Made by a program: the position numbers and the translations under genes
Part shown: positions 1-9,382 of the stretch, piece by piece
How the letters are laid out: each line of letters starts with the position of its first letter
Position numbering within the stretch: position 1 is the first letter of the stretch
Notes under the pieces: model-generated
The model's input: the letters and a program-made list of their open reading frames with translations, nothing else
Told to the model about the DNA's origin: nothing
The model's database searches: none
Assembly: GCA_016256075.1 (NCBI GenBank)
Contig: SDVU01000462.1
Span: forward strand, 1-13,186
Direction of reading: 5' to 3'
Origin: Dictyocoela muelleri
Lineage: Eukaryota; Microsporidia
DNA length: 13,186 bases

Positions 1-142
1 TCGCGTATACAGCTGGGCTTCTGGGTAGCTTAGGAAGTGACGTATTATTGGAACACCAGGAACCAAAGGTCATAAGAATATGGTTGGAGACAACTCCCCG
101 GGTTGGCAGCTATGGATGTTGTCAGCATGTAATATAATATAT
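1..142 (+). repeat. Dispersed SINE-like repeat, copy A (3' part)
   Basis: This is the 3' part of a dispersed repeat that also occurs, inverted, at about 5751-6050 and, in the same orientation, at about 10834-11125. Copy A shares long blocks with the third copy, such as the segment starting GTATACAGCTGGGCTTCTGGG, the block GTATTATTGG, GGAGACAACTC and GGGTTGGCAGCTATGGATGT. It enters the window already truncated by the window edge, and its homology ends near 142, where the Tc1-like element begins. The A and C copies differ at scattered sites, so they are old or belong to different subfamilies. A short open frame running from here into the following element is not coding; it is repeat sequence read through. 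Confidence 0.8.
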
Positions 143-193
143 GTCAAGCAAAATTCTCAAAAAATATTTTTTAAGGAATTTGATTACTTAATG

Positions 194-256
194 GTCAAGC
201 GAAAATCACACTTTGTCGAGCAAAATTCACACTTTGTTAAGCAAAGTTCACACTTT
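194..256 (+). repeat. Three tandem 21-bp iterons in the left Tc1-like terminus
   Basis: Three head-to-tail units of exactly 21 bp at 194-214, 215-235 and 236-256 follow the pattern GTYRAGC-A-A-TCACACTTT. A further, less complete unit starts at 143. In known Tc1/mariner families, repeated motifs within the terminal inverted repeats are transposase binding sites (as in IR/DR elements); that role is inferred here. They make a short open frame with a seven-residue repeat, which I regard as spurious. Confidence 0.8.
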
Positions 257-929
257 ACCGGAAAATTTAAAAAATAGAAAGTATTTTTTTTATTAACCAT
301 CGAGAATTTCGTCATTATTCAAGCACCTTAGGAGAAATCTTAGCATATTATTATAATAATTGTAGCGCGCGAATGATAGACATGCTAATAGTTAGACACT
401 TTTAACCATTATTTATATTCCAAATTAATTAGATTCATAAATTTATGCGAAGAGCGTCACACTCATTCGAAGAGCGGCACTTAAATGCAATAGACTATTA
501 ATTACTCTAATTCACATATATGTAATACATTTAATCATAGTGAACTCCTTGTTTTCTAAATGTTTTCGTCTCTAAATTAGATTATGTAAATTTTAATTTT
601 ACATACTCATATGTTAATTTTGACGAAATATAAACTTTTATTTTAGAAAAACATTAAAAATCTGAAGTTTAATTTGTAAACTATATTTTTACATTTAAAT
701 GTTTTTTTTTAGTTTAATAAATATATACAGGATGAAAATTATACCTTAAAAACCTAATTTAATTTATTTTTTTAATTCATCTGTAAATTATTATAATTTA
801 AATAAAAATATTTTAGATGATTATTATCTAAAAATTATTTCTAATCATAATTTTTCAAATTAAAATTTTATTTATATTTTGAAAAATCCCACCCTTCAAA
901 GTTTCCTTCTCTGCGTATGTCTTGCTCTT
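257..929. other. Non-coding interior of the Tc1-like element
   Basis: A/T-rich sequence with no coding frame. It contains two direct 20-bp units at 445-464 and 465-484, each with CGAAGAGCG, and an opposite-strand relative of that motif (GCTCTTCGCGCG) at about 923-934, next to the 3' end of the transposase relic. The inverted placement may mark the ends of a nested insertion, but no target duplication can be shown. Otherwise nothing is recognisable. Confidence 0.5.
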
Positions 930-1850
930 CGCGCGCGACAAAAATTAATCCTGTTTCAGTTGTTATATTAGAATGACTCATAAATTTTTTCATTAAAATA
1001 TCTTTGTCAAAACAATACGATCTTTTACCATATCCTTCAATTGTGAAATAATATTTTCTATTTGATTTTAAAGGGTGAATACGGCGGCAAATAAACTATT
1101 CTAATAGAAGATTTTTTTTGAAAAATATTATCAGATTGCTCTTATGAAATGTAACATTATCCATTTATCAATACCAAGTTTCCAATTAAAACATCAGCTA
1201 TAATATTTCTTAATTCTATAATAAATTTCTTAAAATAAACATTAGTATAAGGACATATATCCTTATGTAATGAAGTAAACCTTTTTTGACATTGATGCAC
1301 ATATCTCTATATTTCTCGTTTTAATTTTTTTCACAGCTGCGTTTGTTCACAAACCTGAATAATACATACTCCTACCTTTGCTAATCGATAACTTATAACT
1401 GAATTCGTCAATAAAAATTATATTGTATCCATCAAATTCTGATAATAATCTGTAGAACTCCGTGCATAAGAAAACCTTCTGGTTATGAGATAAGATTCAT
1501 TTCTACGGCCTGTTATTAATATAAGTCCTTTAAGTGAACAATGATGCCTTAAATAGCTCGGTCGATCGTTTTAATTGAAACAACATCTTGATGGTCAGAT
1601 TATATTTTTTCTTTTAGCATTCTTAAGCTTTGTGTTACATCTTCATTTAAATAATTTTTCTAACACCCATTTTTATATATCAGATAGCTTTGCTGAAAAA
1701 TTAACACCTTTTTTATCTGAATATGTCTTTCAGTTATTAAAAATCTTGAAATGATTTTCAATATAAAACTTCTGTTTTTATCTGATCTTTTTGCTTTTTA
1801 AGAAGTTGAAGTCATTCTAAATGATATTTAAATATGTTTTCGTGAATCTT
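930..1850 (-). pseudogene. Tc1/mariner (DDE_3-type) transposase relic
   Basis: Read on the minus strand, this relic would have catalysed cut-and-paste transposition. The N-terminal helix-turn-helix region is barely visible at about 1850-1500. The catalytic core is clear. A block reading IIFIDEFSYKLS includes the first catalytic Asp (codon at 1407-1409), MDNVTFH the second (1159-1161), and LPPYSPF followed by NQIENI the catalytic Glu (about 1056-1058). The second Asp and the Glu are about 34 residues apart, as in DD34E Tc1 transposases. Several in-frame stops and frameshifts separate these blocks: for example, the frame breaks between LPPYSPF and NQIEN, and again after the Glu helix. No intact protein can be made. 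The C-terminal remnant, ending near GLIFVAREE, stops at about 930. The inverted 21-bp iterons on both sides support the assignment. Family-level confidence is high; the subfamily is unknown. Confidence 0.8.
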
Positions 1851-1895
1851 TAAGTTAATTTATTTGCCTAGTTAAGGGGTAAATTTTTTAATTTC

Positions 1896-1936
1896 AAATG
1901 TGAATTTTGCTTGGCAAAGTGTAAATTTATTATGAC
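1896..1936 (-). repeat. Right-end iterons of the Tc1-like element
   Basis: On the minus strand, two contiguous units of 21 and 20 bp (1936-1916 and 1915-1896) match the left-end iterons, sharing AAGCAAAATTCACA and ACACTTTG. They are inverted relative to the left array, as expected for the second terminal repeat. Confidence 0.75.
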
Positions 1937-1984
1937 AAATGCTGTAATTAGACAAAATTTATGACACTCACTTAACAATAATGT

Positions 1985-2141
1985 AAATAGGTAATTATTT
2001 CATGTACATCGCAAATAAAAAATGATATATTAATATTTCTTGCCCTTTATTTTTTGAAAATTTCAATATTCTGATTTAAGGTTTGTCGTTTTTCCGATAA
2101 AAGGTTTGCGAATTTCGAAATCGCGGTTTGGAGTAATATAT
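1985..2141 (+). repeat. 156-bp direct repeat, left copy (flanks MULE)
   Basis: This segment recurs in the same orientation at 3686-3841. By eye I count about 14 differences in about 157 positions, so roughly 91 percent identity. Shared blocks include CATCGCAAATAAAAAATG, GTCGTTTTTCCGATAAAAGG and TCGAAATCGCGGTTTGG. It ends 12 bp before a short palindrome at the start of the MULE. It is not coding. Confidence 0.85.
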
Positions 2142-2153
2142 AATTCTGAGCAG

Positions 2154-2173
2154 AAACTCGCCCTGGCGAGTTT
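2154..2173. repeat. Perfect short palindrome at MULE left end
   Basis: AAACTCGCC and GGCGAGTTT form perfect 9-bp arms around CT. The AAACTCGCC motif recurs at the MULE right end (about 3674) and at about 4534. It is probably part of, or derived from, the MULE terminal sequence. Confidence 0.6.
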
Positions 2174-2189
2174 CCTCTCGGCATTTAGT

Positions 2190-3682
2190 GTCGAGTTTGC
2201 AGAATTTTGCCGCGAATTTTTTAACCCCATATGACAGAATTCGAACAACTAAAAGGTAAAGAAATTAAGAAATGATAATACACGAGGAATATATCTATAA
2301 TAAAGATAAAAAAACAAATTATTTCATGTCTTTTAGGTGTTCAAGAAGAAACTGTATGTGGCGTATTTATTTAAAAGCTGTTGAAATTGTTAAAAAAGAA
2401 ATTCATTGTCATGAAAATGATTCTAACAAAATTATTAAGCTTAGATTACGTAATTTGTCATATAAAAAGTCCATTGAAACTAATGAAGATTTTGAATCAT
2501 CATTTTATCAATCAATTAGTTTTTTGAAACCAGATGAATATAAAAAATTAGAAGTTTAAAGAATTTGGAGGATGAGTTTAATAAGAGGAGGAATAAAAAA
2601 GATTTCGAAACAAATAAAAGTGAAGATTTTTTGAATATATATAAATTTGCATATGATAAAGAACTATTTTTTTCGTTATAACAGTGGTATTGAATCTGAT
2701 AATCGAATAATTTTATTCTAAAAAAAAATTTAGAAAATATGAAAAAATCAAATTTCTTTTTGACTGACGGAAGATTTAAAATTGCCCCAATGAACTTTCA
2801 TCAGCTTTTTGTCATACATATGAGGTACTTTGGCAAAATACTTCCGATATTATATGCAGGAACAAAAACAAAAAAACCTTGAAACTTATAGGCAAATATT
2901 TAATATCTTAAAAGAAAAAGAAAAAATAATATATCTAACTTAATATGTGATTTTGAGATTGGAATTGGAGATGCATTTACAAGCATTTATCCGACCTCAA
3001 AAGTTTATGGTTGTATATTTCATTTTGGCTAAATTATATGGCGACAAGTATAAAAATGTGGGAAATTGATTGATTATTGGGAAGACAAAGAATATAAGGA
3101 GTTCATACATCAGACACTATTATTATAATATGCTCCAACTGATTTCATTGATCATTTCTTTAATAGCATTTCTCTGAAATATAAAGATGAAAAATTTAAT
3201 AAAATAAAGAATTTTTTAAGAAAACTTTATTCTGAATTTAAAAAATAATAAAAACAAAGAATTAGATTTTTGGAATGTTTACGATCGTATTATATATAAT
3301 ATACAAACATCTACTTGCGGCTTAGAAGCTTGGCTAGACATTTTTATGCAAAAATTGGAAATATAAGCCAACTATTGCAAAAGTTGTTGATATACTTAAA
3401 GCTGAGGAAAGAAAAACAAATATCACGGCAGAAAATTTAAAACCTGAGATGATAAGGTGTAATAAAAGAGATAATAATCAAATTATAACAATATTGAGAA
3501 ATTTTAAACATTATCAACCTGAAGAGTATTTGAATATATTGAGAGAAAAATTAAATTTTACTTAAGTTAATTATTTTTATTTTATTATTTTTTATAAACC
3601 TTAATATTAATCTATCATTATATACATATAATTAATTATTAATTATTTTTATTTATTGAAGGCGAATTTTTACAAACTCGCC
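2190..3682 (+). mobile_element. Decayed MULE (Mutator-like) DNA transposon
   Basis: The element is bounded by imperfect terminal inverted repeats at 2190-2211 and 3661-3682, with 17 of 22 positions matching when one is reverse-complemented (left GTCGAGTTTG..., right GGCGAGTTTG...). It encloses a single transposase relic on the plus strand. The roughly 1.5-kb length suits a compact MULE. It sits between two 156-bp direct repeats, which is unusual. An 8- to 10-bp target duplication, as MULEs normally make, is not evident, so the true ends may lie further out. Confidence 0.7.
2231..3565 (+). pseudogene. MULE transposase relic with FLYWCH-type zinc finger
   Basis: The likely N-terminus is the ATG at 2231 (MTEFEQLKGKEI...). 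The frame then shifts into a 95-codon stretch starting at 2272. That stretch holds a FLYWCH-like zinc finger, with Cys23, Cys28, His45 and His47 and the core FRCSRRNCMWRIY, a DNA-binding module common at the front of MULE transposases. The MULE catalytic core follows in pieces: TDGRFKIAP with the first Asp (2766-2768), CDFEIGIGDAF with the second (2949-2951), then GCIFHF with the typical Cys and His. The region ending TSTCGLEAW has the candidate catalytic Glu (3325-3327). A C-terminal tail of about 65 residues ends at the stop at 3563-3565. At least five frameshifts or stops interrupt it, including one after KTKKT near 2880 and stops near 3030 and 3364. It cannot make a working enzyme. The family call rests on order and spacing of these motifs. 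Confidence 0.85.
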
Positions 3683-3685
3683 GCC

Positions 3686-3841
3686 AAATAAGTAATTATT
3701 TTATGTTCATCGCAAATAAAAAATGATATATTAATATTTCTAACCCTTTATTTTTTGAAAATATCACTATTCTGATTTGAGTTTTGTCGTTTTTCCGATA
3801 AAAGGGTGGCGTTTTTCGAAATCGCGGTTTGGTGTAATATA
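3686..3841 (+). repeat. 156-bp direct repeat, right copy (flanks MULE)
   Basis: Same orientation as 1985-2141. It starts only 3 bp after the right MULE inverted repeat. Roughly 14 differences separate the copies, spread along the unit except for a cluster near 3808-3820. It is not coding. Confidence 0.85.
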
Positions 3842-4519
3842 ATACTATTTATTGAAGAAACACAAATAAATATTTTCAGCCACGTATCAATCCATGAAAA
3901 CTCAAATATTTTATATTCATTTTAAGCTTATTTGGATAGTTGTTTGGCGATATTAAAATAAGAAAAAAGTTCTGACAGAAAACCCAATTTATTACACTTA
4001 GATCTCCAAGTAATGGATTTCCAAAAAGGCATAGAAAGGCCTCATAAAAAACCTAAAGCTCACTTTATTAAAACTTATTTCATTATTAATTGTTTTGGTA
4101 ACTGTAACTCTTGATAAAAATCGATAACCGTATTTTAAACATAGAGTTACACGTATCCATTTTATTTATATAGAATATAAGTCGAAGTAAGCTCAAAAGT
4201 TTTTTAGGTTATTCAAAAGTTATTTTTATGGATGTTTAGTTGTGTTGCAGAATAGACCCAGCATTTTTAATATAGAGTTATGAATGAATAAAAATGTCTA
4301 ATTCATCTCAGTAGATCATTGAAAGCACAAAAAACTTTTTCTTTTATTAAATCAAATTTTGTCTGTATACGGCTTTCTTGATATGTTACCTAGTTTTGAA
4401 AAAAAATACATCGGAAGTTTTCCTTAGACATTGTAATCTATACCTATATTTCTATGTAAAAGTTATATGCACTTTTAAAAGCTATTCATATATTTATTTG
4501 TATGTGTATTTTTGTTTTA
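3842..4519. other. A/T-rich intergenic sequence, nothing recognised
   Basis: No open frame of useful length, no inverted repeat and no recognisable domain on either strand. It may be very old element debris, but I can support nothing specific. Confidence 0.6.
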
Positions 4520-4780
4520 TCGCGGCTTCGCGTAAACTCGCCTTTTTATAAATGCACCAACTCGACACTTAGTTCTAAAAAAATGATCTTCACAAAAAAT
4601 TTAAAAATATTAATAATAATCTGAGGGGAGAGTAGTAAACAACTCACCATATGGCGGCATGACGCCGATAGTTATGTATTTTTGTATCTAGACTTTTTGA
4701 GTATTTTTTTAACGCTGCGACAGAACTCGACTCAAGTGATTTCTCGTAAATACACCTAAAGCGCAGCGCGAGAACTCACC
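4520..4780. repeat. CGC-motif block, probable transposon end debris
   Basis: A cluster of GC-rich motifs in an otherwise A/T landscape. It contains the small hairpin CGCGGCTTCGCG (about 4520-4532), AAACTCGCC (about 4534), AACTCGACACTTA (4559-4571), GGCGGCATGACGCC (about 4653-4667) and GCGCAGCGCG (4761-4770). The segment at 4559-4571 is an opposite-strand match, 11 bp exact (AGTGTCGAGTT), to the MULE left end at 2187-2197. GCGCAGCGCG recurs at 12465-12474. I read the block as remains of one or more MULE-related termini. No boundaries or target duplications were found. Confidence 0.45.
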
Positions 4781-5750
4781 ACAATTTTTTTAAATAAATT
4801 TAGACATTTCTTAGTTTTAACAAGAATATTCGCTTATATTGCCATTTAGAAACTATCCCTAGAAAAAAGATTAATTACAAATATGGAAATTAAGAGTATA
4901 ATATAAATTTCTGCTTTTTATATAGATATTTTAGAAATAAATTTCGCATATAAGTCGTCTCATAAAGTTTACATCAATTGATTACTTATATATATACTTG
5001 CGTGGTTAATACTGCTTTATAAACTGCAAAAAACAATTGTAATTGTTTAACCTACACTAAGATTCTTAAGATTTTATTCCTCAGTTGATTTAATATTGAC
5101 TATATTTCTGGAGATTCGGAAGGTAAATTTAGACTTACAAATGAAAAAAGACATTTCAACATGGACAATTCATTTTTTTCAAAAAAAATGTCAGCGCGCG
5201 TTAAACCTTTAATCAACTTATCTTATAAAACGACACTATCAAATTACAGTTTCTCTATATTTATTTTACTAGTGTGCTGCATAAAGTATTATAGAGAGCT
5301 TAGGAACACCTTAATAGAACTATTATGATTTTAGACATCGTTTTTTTGATAAAATTTTTAAAACTATAACCTAATTCTCGTCTTTATGTTCATATTTAAA
5401 TTCTGGCGATAAAAGTTTAAAAATGTCTTTAAGCTTTTTCAAATATATACATTCTATCATCAAATGGTATTAATCATTTATTTTAATTGAATGATTTTTT
5501 AAAAAATGCAAGATAAAGATGTATATTATGCAATTATGCAGAAATTATGCCAATTATCAAAAAGAAAACCCCCTCAATCATGACATAACACAATAGAAAT
5601 ATTTTTCGGGATAAAATTTATGTAATAATTACAATTTATTATATTTTCAAGGCGAAGAATAAAATGTCTGGTCACCTAACCATGCAGAAGAGTTGAATAA
5701 ATGTCAAAATTCTATACAGTATAAAACATTATATAGTTTCCGGTTTTATC
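4781..5750. other. A/T-rich intergenic sequence, nothing recognised
   Basis: No coding frame or repeat structure beyond low-complexity A/T. A single GCGCGCG motif is present near 5193. Nothing can be assigned. Confidence 0.6.
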
Positions 5751-6050
5751 TATATTACATGTTTATCTAATCCATGGCTGCCTACCGGAGAATTGTCTTC
5801 TACCGAGGTCTATGACCTGTGGTTCTTAGTGTTCTAATAATACGTCACTTTCCAATCTACCCAGAAGCACAGCTGTATACGAATCTTCGTTTTATCAATG
5901 ACTTAACAGGATACAGGTAATTAGTGGCTTTTCATGAAATTATATTCCTCACTAATTTTCGCGAGATGCTTCGCCGACTTCATCCCCACACCTAAGAGAG
6001 CCCTATCTGATTCATTTTCATATTAGACCAAGTCTTAATGAGCTATACCA
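5751..6050 (-). repeat. Dispersed SINE-like repeat, copy B
   Basis: Reverse-complement copy of the repeat at 10834-11125. It shares CATGAAAAGCC, ATTACCTGTATCCTG, GATAAAACGA, GTATACAGCTG, GCTTCTGGG and CATGTAAT with copy C in the same order. Its 5' end, on the minus strand, reads TATAGCTCATTAAGACTTGGTC, which resembles the D-arm/A-box region of a tRNA. That hints at a tRNA-derived SINE head. No matching B box is seen at the expected distance inside the repeat. It ends with CATGTAATATA in common with copy A. Confidence 0.75.
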
Positions 6051-6130
6051 CATTGTATAAACTGTATATTATACAATAAAGTATTTTTATGACCGCTTAA
6101 TATCTTTCCCTCATCATTTATTAGAGAGTG

Positions 6131-6205
6131 AAGAAGCGGGATTCGAACGTCGATACTCAAATTTACATTAAAGAATGTTTACCACAGATATATCTAGTCT
6201 TTCTT
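6131..6205 (-). ncRNA. Degenerate tRNA-like sequence (possible SINE head)
   Basis: On the minus strand a B-box/T-loop-like core, CGTTCGAATCCCGC (about 6137-6150), is preceded by a D-arm-like CTGTGGTAAAC. The total length is tRNA-like. The T stem does not pair beyond one or two base pairs, and no clean anticodon stem can be drawn, so this is not a functional tRNA. It lies about 80 bp upstream, on the same strand, of copy B of the dispersed repeat and might be its original head. The third copy lacks this upstream sequence. Confidence 0.3.
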
Positions 6206-6797
6206 TGGTCTATCTAGAAAAATATTAATACTTTACGGAACTATCTATTGTCAAATAATATTAAATAATTTCTAAAATTTTATTATTAGCAGTCTTAGAA
6301 TGTATTTATTTGCTTTCCGTCTTTTGGCATAATAATCACAAATATTTCATACATTCCCAAATTTTAGAATAAATCCTCGCACCAATGTCAGCATTAGACG
6401 AAAGCAAGCATTAATCAGAAGATTCATCTATTTTTTTTTCAAGTTTTACATTAATCTAAAATATCTTTTATATGTAATAGCTTATGATTTTATTCATTTT
6501 GCCAATGGGTTTATTCCAATGATATATTTTCTACATTTCTATCGGTGTGAGTCGACTTTAAGAATCTCTCCTATTACAACGCAAAGGAATGAAATTAACA
6601 ATGTTTCTTTAAAAATTAATAAATAATTTATATATAAAATTATTTTTCTCGATTTTGAGAAACAATAATTCTTTTATTTACTATGTAAGAATAAAAAATT
6701 TAGACATTATTATGGAAAATTATTTCACCCAATCGTGCCCTAGGGAATTTTTTCTAATTTTGTAATAGTAGGGGAATATAAAAATTTTGTTTTTTAT
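6206..6797. other. A/T-rich intergenic sequence, nothing recognised
   Basis: No coding frame, no inverted repeat and no domain on either strand. Confidence 0.6.
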
Positions 6798-6805
6798 GAA
6801 TATTC

Positions 6806-7099
6806 GGTACTACCCCCTTTAACACCTTTGATTTTTTTCTTTAGGAGAAAAATTTGTGAAATATCCATTAAGAGTAAAATTTCATGATAAACTCAAATAT
6901 GTTATCGGAATTTGCTGATATTATTATTTATTATACTATTTTTAATTTCGCATGGCGAAATTAAAAAAAGTATAAATAAATAATAAATCATCAAATTCCG
7001 AAAAAATATTTGAGTTTATCATGAAATTTTACTCTTAATGGATATTTCACGAATTTTTCTCCTAAAGAAAAAATCGAGAGTGTTGAACGGGTTAGTACC
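6806..7099. mobile_element. Foldback MITE 1 (GGTACT termini)
   Basis: This is a near-perfect palindrome: left arm 6806-6951, right arm 6955-7099, loop ATG, with the centre reading AATTTCGC/GCGAAATT. Arms of about 145 bp differ at roughly one position in ten. It begins GGTACTACCCC and ends, reverse-complemented, GGTACTAACCC. The flanking octamers are GAATATTC (6798-6805) and AAATATTT (7100-7107). They match at six of eight positions, both mismatches being transitions, consistent with an aged 8-bp target duplication. There is no coding sequence. It is non-autonomous and would need a transposase supplied elsewhere. Confidence 0.85.
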
Positions 7100-7238
7100 A
7101 AATATTTTTTATAGAGGGATTTTATGAGGGATTTTATAGATGATTTTATACTACGCATAAATACCGGAATTGATTTTTTACATATTTTTTTTTCGTTTTA
7201 CAGAAAAATAACGATATGGATATTATTGGGTAATCTAT

Positions 7239-7417
7239 TTTCATAAAAACTCTCTATAAAAACTTTAATAAAAACTCTCTATAGAAAATCTATATTTAAC
7301 TCTCCATATAACTTCATAAAAAAACTCTATATAAAACATTTTATAAAAACTCTGTATAAAAACTTTTTATAAAAACTCTCTATAAAAACTTTTTATAAAA
7401 ACTCTCTTTAAAAACTC
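7239..7417 (+). repeat. Tandem array of a 13-bp unit (26-bp higher order)
   Basis: The unit is TATAAAAACTYTY. The two variants, TATAAAAACTCTC and TATAAAAACTTTT, alternate to give a 26-bp period, cleanest at 7341-7410. Units at 7270-7340 are diverged. The array stops exactly where foldback MITE 2 begins at 7418. A short AAAACTCTTCATA continues after the MITE. Confidence 0.85.
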
Positions 7418-7751
7418 GGTTCTCCAAAGACTTACTCACCCCTCTTATTTTTGTAAATCGACATCTATAGAAGGAAATTTAAATTCTTATTAAAATAAGT
7501 GGCAAATGACGAGTTCTCTTGATATATAATTTTAATAAATTTTTATCGAATTAATATGGAAGTTTTCATAAATTTACGCAAAGCGGTAAATATAAAAACA
7601 TCCATATGAAATCGGAAAAAAATTTATTAAATTTATATATCAAGAGAACTCGTCATTTGCCACTTATTTTAATAAGAATTTCAATTTCCTTCTATAGATG
7701 TCGATTTACAAAAATAAGAGGGGAGGGGGATGACTAAGTCGTTTGAGAACC
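7418..7751. mobile_element. Foldback MITE 2 (GGTTCTC termini)
   Basis: Palindromic element with arms about 7418-7578 and 7582-7751 and a centre near TTTACGCAAAGCGGTAAA. It starts GGTTCTCCAAAGACTTA and its other end, reverse-complemented, is GGTTCTCAAACGACTTA. The flanking octamers are AAAAACTC (7410-7417) and CAAAACTC (7752-7759), seven of eight identical, so an 8-bp target duplication is likely. It inserted at or inside the 13-bp tandem array. The terminal hexamer resembles those of the other three elements, but the interior is unrelated to them. Confidence 0.85.
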
Positions 7752-7759
7752 CAAAACTC

Positions 7760-8345
7760 TTCATATGAAGTTATTTTAAAACTATGATAGAAATAAAATT
7801 CTATATGCACTCTAAATAAAAATTTATATTTTTTGCGAGAGTCAATTATAAGATCAAAGAAAATTATAATGTCGGAGGAAAAAATTATAAGATCATATGA
7901 AATTTATATAGGCAGAAAATTCTATATTTTCATAGTTTTTTAAACTGTAAAATTCATATAACGTGTTAAAAAAGATCTTATGAAAATGTGTATTTTGTAA
8001 AGTTTTTTTATGTGTGAGGGATGTTTTTATAAGGTTCGTTAAGGATCAATGTTATTTTATCAGATCTAGTGAAATTTACGTATTCTTTTTCCCACTTCTT
8101 AATTTTTTTCCACTGCTTTTAAATTCATAGTTTTGTCAATATTAAACTTTCATAGATGTTATCAACAGTAAAATTCATATTAGAGTGGCAAAAAAAAACC
8201 TTTTTCATTTTATAAATATATTTCCTTTTTATAATTAACTCTTGTCAAATTTTCTTTCTGATCTTTTAATTATCACACCCACATTATATTTAACTTTAGA
8301 TTTTATTAATTAATCTCTACTGCTATATGCACAAGGTCTAAAACA
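7760..8345. other. A/T-rich intergenic sequence, nothing recognised
   Basis: No coding frame. Scattered TATAAGATC-like and TTCATA-rich words suggest decayed low-complexity repeats, but no clean period can be defined. Confidence 0.55.
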
Positions 8346-8353
8346 CTATTTTT

Positions 8354-8667
8354 GGTACTGTTCTAATATAGAGTAGCACCTTTCTAATAAAAAATTTTCA
8401 CTATATAAAATGATAAATTTAAATGATGTGCGAAATATTCTGAAAATTCCCGTAATATAAATATTTTAATTTAAAAGCAAATAATAATAATATAATGAGA
8501 AAATTCCCATCTAGGTAATTTTCTCATCATATTATTATTTGCTTTTACTTTAAAATATTTATATTACGGGAATTTTCAAAATATTTCACACATCATTTAA
8601 ATTTATCATTTTCCATATAGAGAAAATTTTTTAACAGAAAGGTGCTACTCTATATTAGAACAGTACC
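8354..8667. mobile_element. Foldback MITE 3 (GGTACTGTTC termini)
   Basis: Arms 8354-8505 and 8517-8667 enclose an 11-bp spacer. Arms are about nine-tenths identical. It begins GGTACTGTTCTAATATAGAG and ends with the reverse complement. It is flanked by an exact 8-bp target duplication, CTATTTTT, at 8346-8353 and 8668-8675. It is non-coding. Confidence 0.92.
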
Positions 8668-8675
8668 CTATTTTT

Positions 8676-9382
8676 TATCACATTATATTTTTCAGCTGAA
8701 TTAAAATCAGATTTAGTTAATTACAGTTATTTATATTTCAAAAGAATCAAATAACTTAATAAGGTGATTATAACTTTAAAAAGTATATTTATAACATTTG
8801 ACAACATTCCTCTAACTTTAAAACCACGAATCCAAAATTTTCACAACATTTTTGACAATAACAGAAGGCTTATTTTGTCTTGTTATTGACTCGAAATAAC
8901 AATATAATAAAGTGATTTGATTAAAAGATTATTTATTGGTAAAAATTAAATATTTAAATTTCCAGAAAATGCAGATATTACAATTAATTTCTAATTGTTT
9001 AAAATCAAAAACATCATTTTTAAAAGAAATTATATTTATCTGAAAATTAATCTAAGTGGTATAATTAACAAACAATATTATTTTTTAATAGTAGATTGAA
9101 CTAATTATAAAAAAATATTTTAGAAGTAAAAAATTTTATTATCATGATAAAAAAATGGTTCTAATTTAGACTAAAATAAAAAATGTATAATTAATTTTAA
9201 TTAAAAAGCAATTTTATCATTTTTATTAATCAATTAATAACAAAAATAATAATAATTCAAATTAAAAACAATTAATCAAATTTTTAATTAAAAATCCAAA
9301 TTTCCATTTTTAATTCAAATTAATGTTTAATTTAATTTAACTTTTACCTGAAATATTTAAACTTTTTCAAAACAAAACACCC
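8676..9382. other. A/T-rich sequence upstream of the acidic-protein gene
   Basis: Extreme A/T content with runs of AATT and TTTAA words, especially 9180-9350. It presumably holds the promoter and 5' leader of the gene at 9383. No specific TATA or transcription-factor site can be singled out in such sequence. Confidence 0.5.

Larger units (their letters stand above)
143..1970 (-). mobile_element. Decayed Tc1/mariner-like DNA transposon
   Basis: The ends carry inverted arrays of a 21-bp unit (GTCRAGC...CACACTTT). On the left, units lie at 143-163 and, contiguous, at 194-214, 215-235 and 236-256. On the right they lie on the opposite strand at 1896-1915 and 1916-1936, with a weaker one to about 1968. 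The interior holds a minus-strand relic of a Tc1/mariner-type DDE transposase (see the separate entry). The size of about 1.8 kb fits an autonomous Tc1-like element. The left end abuts or lies within copy A of the dispersed repeat. Exact boundaries and the expected TA target duplication cannot be fixed in this A/T-rich sequence. The element is clearly dead. Confidence 0.75.

Noticed and set aside
80-277. 65-codon open frame with a seven-residue repeat
   Set aside because: It starts in the dispersed repeat and runs through the 21-bp Tc1-like iterons. The protein repeat is just the DNA iteron read in frame.
2063-2248. 61-codon minus-strand frame
   Set aside because: It crosses the 156-bp direct repeat and the MULE left end; the other copy of the direct repeat does not preserve it.
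6806-8667. CRISPR-like or phage-like repeat structure
   Set aside because: The repeats are long inverted arms with target duplications, not short direct repeats with spacers, and the context is eukaryotic.
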